Source of the DNA: Chloroflexota bacterium
Lineage (GTDB): Bacteria > Chloroflexota > Anaerolineae > Aggregatilineales > Phototrophicaceae
Length of the DNA: 64,000 bases
Assembly: GCA_011523545.1 (NCBI GenBank)
Contig: WTGN01000051.1
Span: 40,446-104,445 of the forward strand
Direction: 5' to 3'
Shown: one piece after another, positions 58,405 through 64,000 of the stretch
How the letters are laid out: the number at the start of each line of letters is the position of its first letter
How positions within the stretch are numbered: position 1 is the first letter of the stretch
Program-made: the position numbers and the translations under genes
The notes under the pieces: model-generated
What the model saw: the letters and a program-made list of their open reading frames with translations, nothing else
Databases searched by the model: none
What the model was told of the DNA's origin: nothing

Positions 58405-60297
58405 TTAATCGACTAGGGAGAATCGAGCGATCTCGACTTCGCGCTGAAAACGCTCCTGGCTGTCCACGATCAGTCCGGACTGGCTGCGGCCGGACTCAAA
58501 GCCGTATACGATCAGCTTGGCGACATATTCCCCGGCCGGGAGCGGCGTCAGGTCCAGCGCGTAGCTGTGCACCGGCTCGCCAGCGATGACATCGTCGATC
58601 TGTACGCCAGTGGGGCCGTTCTCGTCGAAAATCTGAATCGAGAAGGCGTACTCGTTCTGTACGATGCGCGCCCAGACAAAGGAGGCGGTCAAGGCGTCGG
58701 CAGTCACTTCAACGGCGATGTTTTCAAGCTGATTGCCCCCGTCGTAGATGATCTCCTGCGGCTTTTCGGCGACGAAGAGATCGCAAAGGACAGCCTTGCG
58801 CAGAAACATCTCGACCACCGCTCCAGGCGCGTCGACATAGCGTTTGCAGCGCTGGAAGAATTCCAGCAGCGTATTGGCGTAGACATCCATCGCCGCCAAT
58901 TCCGTTTGCGACGGGTTGTAAACCAGCCAAATTGGGAAGTCCCAATCGGCCAGGCTTTCGAGATTCGGATAGCGCTTGTCGTTGTGCTGCGTTTCCAATT
59001 CACCGGCTTCGTTGATCCACATGTGAATCAGGGCGAAAGCCAGCGGGCGCTTGCCGGTGTAATAATCGAACTGCTTGTGTTGAAGCGGCGTATCGGCATG
59101 GACGCTCACCACGAAATCGCGCTCGCGGACAGCAATCGTTGGTTCATAGATCAGATGCTGATAGTGCGGCACGTTGATTTGGCCGTCGGCCAATCTGTTG
59201 GTGTAGAGCAGCATATCGCTGGAATTCATATACAAGACGCCGGCGCCGATCCAGAGGGCGAAGGCCGGGATACGCAGTAGTTTCCATTTTGGCAGCAGCG
59301 GCAGACCGATGGCCAGCACGCAACTCCAGGCGGGCAGAAGCACGATTGTGTAGCGCAGACGCCGGGCAATGACCAGATTGGCAAATTCATTCGCCAGCAG
59401 GATCAGACCCAGCAGCGCGACCGCAATCACTGCAATGTACCGTTCGCCCGCATTGAGACGCCTGTATCCAAGCGCGAGCATGACCAGCGCCAGAAGCCAG
59501 GGCAGCAGCAGGCCATTGGAATAAGGCGAGAGGATCGCCGGGATCGCTTCCAGCAGCGAGAGGACGTCCTGGTCGGGAATGCTTCTTTGCTCAAACGAGC
59601 GCAGGGCCACGGGCAGCCAGGGCAGGAAAAACAAACCCGCCGCCGTCATGACCAGGCTGACCTTCAGCCAGCGCCCATCTTTAGGCGCGAGAAGCAGATG
59701 ATAGACGCCGATAGCCGCCAGGATCAGGAAACCGAAATAGTGGGTGTTGATGAGCGGGGCTACGGCCAGCAGCAGCGCCGCCCAGTGACGCCGGCGCGCG
59801 ATCGCTGTGGATATCGACACGCGCCAATAAGCCCAGGCGGTACCGGCGCAGCAGAGAAGCAGCAGCGAATACATGCGAACTTCGACGGCGTAATAGAGGA
59901 AATAAGCGAGAGTGGCAGTCAACAGGACGGCATTCAGCCCCGCCTTCTTCCCGCCCGTCGACAGCGCCAGGCGAAAGGTGAAAGCGAGCGACAGAAGCGC
60001 GAAGAATAACGACAATACGCGCAGGGTGGCCAGGTCTCGGCCGGTGAGATGCCCCCAAATGTTGAGCAGGATGAAATAGAGCGGAGCGTGGTCGCTGCTG
60101 CGCGTTGCAACGCTATCGACCGTCTGCTTGAGGTTCCAGATCGGATGCTCGTCTGTGATGCCGATATGCTTTAGCGAGTTGTAGTCAGCGGTTTTGATCG
60201 GGTCAGATTTCAGGTTGCCAGCGCCGACCGCAAACACAAAAGCCAGGCAAACTAAGGCGACAAAGCGATGAAAGTTAGATACTATGCGTTTGCGCAA
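58405..60297 (-). CDS. GT39-like membrane glycosyltransferase with C-terminal beta module (2)
   Basis: 630 residues, paralog of the preceding gene and more distantly of the one at 7884. Loop 1: PIKTADYNSLKHIGITDEHP and RSSDHAPLYFILLNIWGHLTGRDLATLRVL (here TADYN replaces ANDEF, so one acidic residue is changed). Then helices with LYYAVEVRMYSLLLL, and a soluble tail with LVYNPSQTELAAMDVYANTLLEFFQRCKRYVDAPGAVVEMFLRKAVLC and DLTPLPAGEYVAKLIVYGFESGRSQ. The gap to its homolog is 154 bp. Divergent from paralog 7. Confidence 0.87.
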   Translation of the reverse strand: MRKRIVSNFHRFVALVCLAFVFAVGAGNLKSDPIKTADYNSLKHIGITDEHPIWNLKQTVDSVATRSSDHAPLYFILLNIWGHLTGRDLATLRVLSLFFALLSLAFTFRLALSTGGKKAGLNAVLLTATLAYFLYYAVEVRMYSLLLLCCAGTAWAYWRVSISTAIARRRHWAALLLAVAPLINTHYFGFLILAAIGVYHLLLAPKDGRWLKVSLVMTAAGLFFLPWLPVALRSFEQRSIPDQDVLSLLEAIPAILSPYSNGLLLPWLLALVMLALGYRRLNAGERYIAVIAVALLGLILLANEFANLVIARRLRYTIVLLPAWSCVLAIGLPLLPKWKLLRIPAFALWIGAGVLYMNSSDMLLYTNRLADGQINVPHYQHLIYEPTIAVRERDFVVSVHADTPLQHKQFDYYTGKRPLAFALIHMWINEAGELETQHNDKRYPNLESLADWDFPIWLVYNPSQTELAAMDVYANTLLEFFQRCKRYVDAPGAVVEMFLRKAVLCDLFVAEKPQEIIYDGGNQLENIAVEVTADALTASFVWARIVQNEYAFSIQIFDENGPTGVQIDDVIAGEPVHSYALDLTPLPAGEYVAKLIVYGFESGRSQSGLIVDSQERFQREVEIARFSLVD

Positions 60298-60483
60298 TCG
60301 AACGCGCTCCTTTGCAGATGGTGTTTGCAGCGCGGCGAATGTGATCGGTAAACCAGAATCACGATGTCGCCGCCCGGCGGCGCAATGTCATTTTACCAAA
60401 TTCAGCCAGCCGCCGATTGCGAGACGCCGGATGATTTTCGCTTAGACGGGCCAGGCGCGGAAAAGGCAGAAGCGCGAATTCGA

Positions 60484-60512
60484 TTGACAGGTAAACTTCC
60501 CATAAGAATACA
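60484..60512 (+). promoter_or_regulatory. Putative promoter of GT-C paralog 7
   Basis: Perfect -35 TTGACA (60484-60489), 17-bp spacer, AATACA as a weak -10 (60507-60512). About 25 bp before ATG 60538. The rest of the 240-bp divergent gap (60298-60537) shows no gene. Confidence 0.45.
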
Positions 60513-60537
60513 GCCATAAGAGCGGCGCACGGCCAAA

Positions 60538-62340
60538 ATGTTGGCGACAGAAAGCGCGAAGCCGATGAGCGTAATACCGGAAAAGCTGCGCGGGCATCTT
60601 CAGCCTCTCGCCCTGTTAGTCATTTTGACCGTGTTGATGACCTTCCCAACCGTCGTTTATGTGTTCAACACGGAGGTTTTCTGGCTGCCCACAGGCGACC
60701 ACTCGGACGCCTGGATGAAGTTCTGGGATGCTTGGTATGGCTGGCGCGTTCTTGCTGGCGAAGCGGATATCCGCCATACAGATCTGCTATTCTATCCGCA
60801 GGGCGTGTCTCTGACCTTTCACCATTTCAGCATGCCTCACATGCTGCTCTTTGGTGGCCTGCAACGGTTCTTGCCTATTTCAAACGCCTTTAACCAGGTG
60901 TTTCTGCTTTCCATATACACGGTCAGCTTGTCCGCATACCTCTATCTACAGTATCTGTTCAAGGACAAATGGATAGCGTTGCTTGGCGCGGTTATCAGCG
61001 GCATGAGCCCATTTGTCATCGGCCACCCTCAGCACCCGGACATTGGCTTCATCGCCACGATTCCTTTGTCTATCTACTTGCTTCATCGTGGCGTGAAGGA
61101 AAGGCGGAATAGTCTCGTCCTGGCGTCAGCAATCCTAACTGGTTGCACGGTCTACATAAGTCTGTACATCTTCGTCTGCCTATCCTTGCTCATCTTCATG
61201 TGCATGGTCTATTTCCTGGCTGTAAATCGCCAGGATCGCAGCTTTCTGGTTTCCGCCGCCTTGTTTGTTCTTCTAGTCGCTGTAACTGCGCTGCCGCGCC
61301 TTTACCCTATGATTCATGGAGACGCGGCGCTTGCCGATGCGCTGCAGAAGACGCACGGACCAGGCCGAGGCAGCGACTTGTATGAGTATTTTGTAAATCT
61401 CAGGCAGCCTGTCTTGGCGCCGGTCTTTCGCCAGATTTTTCAATTGCGCGATGAATCGCTTATCTTTTTCAATACATCTTATCTGGGTTACACAGTTCTT
61501 TTTCTGATCGCGATTGGACTGATTCGACCGCGAAATCGCCGGCAGATGATCCCTTGGCTGATATTAGTCTGTCCCTTTGTATTGCTAAGGCTCGGCTCGT
61601 TCCTGTCGATTGGGGGACGACAATACACGAACCTTCCCTTGCCCAAGGGCTTGCTTGATTCACTGCTGCCAGGCATCTTCCAGGGCTTTCATACATCAGA
61701 CCATTTCCAGATGGGCGTTGTTTTCCCGCTCGCTGTCCTCGCTTGCTATGGGGCCTTGACGGTCATTCAAGGCTTGCCCGCGCGACGTCAACAAACGGTG
61801 CTAGCGCTCTGCATTGCCTTGATAGCATTCGAGTATTTCCAACCGGTGGAAGAGCGGATCATCCCCGACGAGCAGCTCGCTTTCATGGAGGTTTTGAAGG
61901 AGGAACCGGCCCCGGTCCGGATAATAAATGCGCCATTGGGACGCGGGAACTCAAAGTATTATCTTTTCTACCAGGCACTGAGCGGCTTCCCTCAAGCAGA
62001 GGGGATGATATCGCGCACGCCGCCGAGCGCCTACAACACCATAAGATCAAATCGCATTCTGAATCAGTGGCTTCTGAACCGGGATGTCATCTGCATCGAT
62101 GACGACTTGAATGGCTTTGGATTGGCCGTGGAAGACTACTTGGCCGCCATCGACCAATTGGAGGCCGATGGTTTCAGTCATGTCGTATTCCATCGCAATC
62201 TCGGGCATGGCTTTTCGATTCGCAAGAGCTTTTACGCCGCCGAGCCGATGTATTCAGATGAATATGTTTCGATCTACCGCCTGGATGACCTGCGGAAAAG
62301 CTGCCAAGTCGGGATCAAGTGGTGGGCGCAAGCGGGTTGA
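60538..62340 (+). CDS. GT-C-like paralog 7 (diverged)
   Basis: 600 residues. Clearly related to paralogs 1-6: VFNTEVFWLPTGDHSDAWMKFWDAWYGWRVLAGEADIRHTDLLFYPQGVSLTFH, LFKDKWIALLGAVISGMSPF, HRGVKERRN, PLPKGLLDSLLPGIFQGFHTSDHF, SKYYLFYQALSGFPQAEGMISRTPPSAYN and SDEYVSIYRLDDLRKSC. It differs most in the C-terminal third (WLLNRDVICIDDDLNGFG replaces WLEQRPTNC) and has a short extra tail. It stands outside the tandem block beyond the two GT39-like genes and has its own promoter candidate. The retained W in VFWLP shows what paralog 1 has lost. Confidence 0.85.
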   Translation: MLATESAKPMSVIPEKLRGHLQPLALLVILTVLMTFPTVVYVFNTEVFWLPTGDHSDAWMKFWDAWYGWRVLAGEADIRHTDLLFYPQGVSLTFHHFSMPHMLLFGGLQRFLPISNAFNQVFLLSIYTVSLSAYLYLQYLFKDKWIALLGAVISGMSPFVIGHPQHPDIGFIATIPLSIYLLHRGVKERRNSLVLASAILTGCTVYISLYIFVCLSLLIFMCMVYFLAVNRQDRSFLVSAALFVLLVAVTALPRLYPMIHGDAALADALQKTHGPGRGSDLYEYFVNLRQPVLAPVFRQIFQLRDESLIFFNTSYLGYTVLFLIAIGLIRPRNRRQMIPWLILVCPFVLLRLGSFLSIGGRQYTNLPLPKGLLDSLLPGIFQGFHTSDHFQMGVVFPLAVLACYGALTVIQGLPARRQQTVLALCIALIAFEYFQPVEERIIPDEQLAFMEVLKEEPAPVRIINAPLGRGNSKYYLFYQALSGFPQAEGMISRTPPSAYNTIRSNRILNQWLLNRDVICIDDDLNGFGLAVEDYLAAIDQLEADGFSHVVFHRNLGHGFSIRKSFYAAEPMYSDEYVSIYRLDDLRKSCQVGIKWWAQAG

Positions 62341-62495
62341 TAGCGCAGTAAATACGCTCCGCTTAGTATGTCCTCTTACTTGAGCTCACGATTTCATTCT
62401 GTTTTTGAACCCGAATCTGGCCAATCGCGCTATGATTGCTTGTGTACAGGGCTTTTCCGAAAGAAGCGTCAAGATATGCGCTGAATGAGGAGATC

Positions 62496-63674
62496 ATGTC
62501 GAAGTTTGTTCCTTACATCATTCTCTTCATCATAAGTCTGATAATCATCTTTCTGGTTGTCCTAAGCGCGTCGGCAAAAGCTAACAGCGATTTTAGCCTG
62601 CACTACAAATTTGCCTTGAAATTGCCTGACAATGTCCATGTGGCGCATGTGCTGTATTACGCCACCATAGTTGGTTTCAGTAAGGTCTTGCCGAATGCGT
62701 CGGCGATGCAGGCGAATGTCTTGTCGATGATGATTTTCATGTCCCCGCTGTTGCTGCTGCTCTTCGCCTTGCTGAAGCGGGCGGCGAATGGCGGAATGAA
62801 GGATTTGCCGCTGGGCGCGTTGGCCGTATCGCTCTTTATCATGACGCCAATCCTAGTCTTTGCGGACAATCGTTTCTTGACTGGGTATGTCACTTCCACC
62901 GTCTGGCATAGCCCGACATTTCACGCGCTGCGCCTGTTTGTGCTGCCGGTCTCCTTGTTGGCGCTTCGCACATTCATTGGCGGCGGCTATCGCGATTCGG
63001 GACAGCGTGTCTATTTCTTGCTGCTAGCAGCCTGTCTCATGTCGCTGGCTATTTTGGCCAAGCCCAGTTATGCCATTGCATTGTTGCCGGGCCTGTGTCT
63101 GTTTGCGCTATATCGGGCCTGGAAACGCCAACCGGTTGATTGGGGCTTATTGCTGTTCGGCATGATACTGCCCGGCGCCATCCTGCTCTTGTTACAATAC
63201 CTGATCAATTATGGTAGCGGGGACGGCGAGATACAGTTTGGACTTTTTTTGTCCGCAAGGCAGCATGTCCTGTCGGCGACACAGATTCCTCTCCGGATTA
63301 TCTTGTCGCTGGCGTTTCCGCTGAGTGTTTATATGTTGTATTTTTCGGAGGCACGCAAGTATACATACTTGAATCTATCCTGGCTGGTTTGCATTGTCGG
63401 GCTATTCTGCATGTATGGCTTTAATGTAAGTGGTATGCGCTTCAGACACGCGGTATTCAATTGGACCGCTTACAGCGCCGCCTTCGCGCTCATGTATGCG
63501 ACGATACAATTTCTAGTGGAAAAACATGCTGTGGAGCGCCGCCAGTCGCCGCAGGTTGAAGCCTCGTCGAAGCGGCCGCTGTCACGGCGCTTGCTCTTCG
63601 TTGCCGCCGTATTTGCGCTGCATGTGATGTTCGGCTTGATCTACCTCTTCCTCTTTCATAGTTATCCTGTCTGA
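62496..63674 (+). CDS. Multi-pass membrane protein, possible polysaccharide-related
   Basis: 392 residues with about nine or ten hydrophobic segments (IILFIISLIIIFLVVLSA at the start, then LLLLLFALL, LAVSLFIMTPILVF and others). External-looking loop ANSDFSLHYKFALKLPDNVHVAHVLYYATI. GAGGAG precedes ATG 62496. Not assigned to a family; topology and the Asp-His loop recall GT-C or polymerase-type proteins, but the tandem family motifs are absent. It follows paralog 7 by 155 bp on the same strand, so it may belong to the same surface-glycan group. Confidence 0.7.
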   Translation: MSKFVPYIILFIISLIIIFLVVLSASAKANSDFSLHYKFALKLPDNVHVAHVLYYATIVGFSKVLPNASAMQANVLSMMIFMSPLLLLLFALLKRAANGGMKDLPLGALAVSLFIMTPILVFADNRFLTGYVTSTVWHSPTFHALRLFVLPVSLLALRTFIGGGYRDSGQRVYFLLLAACLMSLAILAKPSYAIALLPGLCLFALYRAWKRQPVDWGLLLFGMILPGAILLLLQYLINYGSGDGEIQFGLFLSARQHVLSATQIPLRIILSLAFPLSVYMLYFSEARKYTYLNLSWLVCIVGLFCMYGFNVSGMRFRHAVFNWTAYSAAFALMYATIQFLVEKHAVERRQSPQVEASSKRPLSRRLLFVAAVFALHVMFGLIYLFLFHSYPV

Positions 63675-63965
63675 AGCTGAAGGCCTGCGAACGGAATGAG
63701 GGCGCGCCAGCGGCTTCTTCCTTCAGCCCAGCGAAATCGCGGCAAAACGATAACGTTCTCTGTTTGAGGCAAGGCCAGGCGCCGGCAGACTATCCGCCTC
63801 TAAGAAGATGGACGGCGCTTTATGCGCGCTTCGGGTCTTTCGCTCAAATCAAGTTTGTCGAAAGCGATTTGACTATGTCAACGCGCTAGCTGGTTCATTA
63901 GAGGACAAGCGTATTTCAGCGAGCCAGCATGCGCAAAACAAAAGAGCGCGGCAGTGGAGTGAAGT
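63675..63965. other. Gap between the last gene and the 5S rRNA gene
   Basis: No gene seen. GCTGAAGG (63676-63683) and CCTTCAGC (63720-63727) are an 8-base inverted repeat just after the stop of the preceding gene; no T-run follows, so it is not a convincing terminator. Confidence 0.5.
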
Positions 63966-64000
63966 GTTGGCGGCGGCATACTCTCCCACATCGTCTCCAA
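63966..64000 (-). rRNA. rrf: 5S ribosomal RNA, 3' end only
   Basis: The reverse complement reads GTGGGAGAGTATGCCGCCGC then CAACA, the classical 3' end of bacterial 5S rRNA (helix IV/I strand). The gene continues beyond the window and may be the end of an rRNA operon read leftwards. Confidence 0.85.

Noticed and set aside
63676..63727. Rho-independent terminator after the last coding gene
   Set aside because: The 8-base inverted repeat has a loop of about 36 bases and no T-run.

Overview
The window reads as chromosomal DNA from a GC-rich bacterium, most probably an Anaerolineae-type member of the Chloroflexota. That placement is inference. It rests on the gene repertoire (type-1 glycerate kinase, PUA-type glutamate kinase, hydantoinase A/B pair, Liv-type transporter with acyl-CoA ligases, many GT-C membrane proteins), a T-box leader before pheS, and two families of GC-rich intergenic palindromes. 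No marker gene for the phylum was compared. The window starts inside a membrane-anchored gene and ends in the 3' end of a 5S rRNA gene on the minus strand.

Region 1 (0-31 kb) is mostly housekeeping and small-molecule metabolism: KDPG-type aldolase divergent from glycerate kinase, proB and proA separated by two unrelated genes, a T-box-controlled pheS, a GT39-like membrane glycosyltransferase and pheT, then a 2-hydroxyacid dehydrogenase, fabI, a PucC-like MFS protein, UspA, thiamine pyrophosphokinase, HyuB, Hsp20, HyuA and RidA. At 24.7-27.9 kb come a protease-like zinc-ribbon protein that has lost its catalytic residues, a YbjN-like protein, and an AT-richer DUF262 plus HEPN pair that looks like a small defence or toxin module. 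A DtxR/MntR-type regulator has a DtxR-box-like site upstream.

Region 2 (31-44.4 kb) holds a HIT protein and a lipase, then a complete branched-chain/organic-acid ABC importer (two ATPases, two permeases, binding protein) interleaved with two AMP-forming acyl-CoA ligases. This suggests uptake coupled to CoA activation. The LivM-like permease carries an unusual soluble insertion of about 100 residues. A multidomain secreted S41 peptidase follows on the minus strand.

Region 3 (44.5-63.7 kb) is the most distinctive part. Seven related GT-C-like multi-pass membrane proteins occur, six of them in direct tandem with spacers of mostly 30-50 bp. The first is interrupted by TAG where paralogs have TGG. 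A decayed internal fragment lies between copies 4 and 5. Copy 6 carries an extra C-terminal beta-rich module that is otherwise found on the two neighbouring GT39-like proteins of the opposite strand. This is a locally duplicating and recombining family, probably acting in cell-surface or exported glycan assembly (inference).

Intergenic gaps are populated by repeat family A (short palindromes starting GTAGGGGCGA and ending TCGCCCCTAC, at about a dozen places) and family B (longer C-rich/G-rich composite repeats, four copies in both orientations). No tRNA gene, CRISPR array, transposase or prophage gene was recognised.
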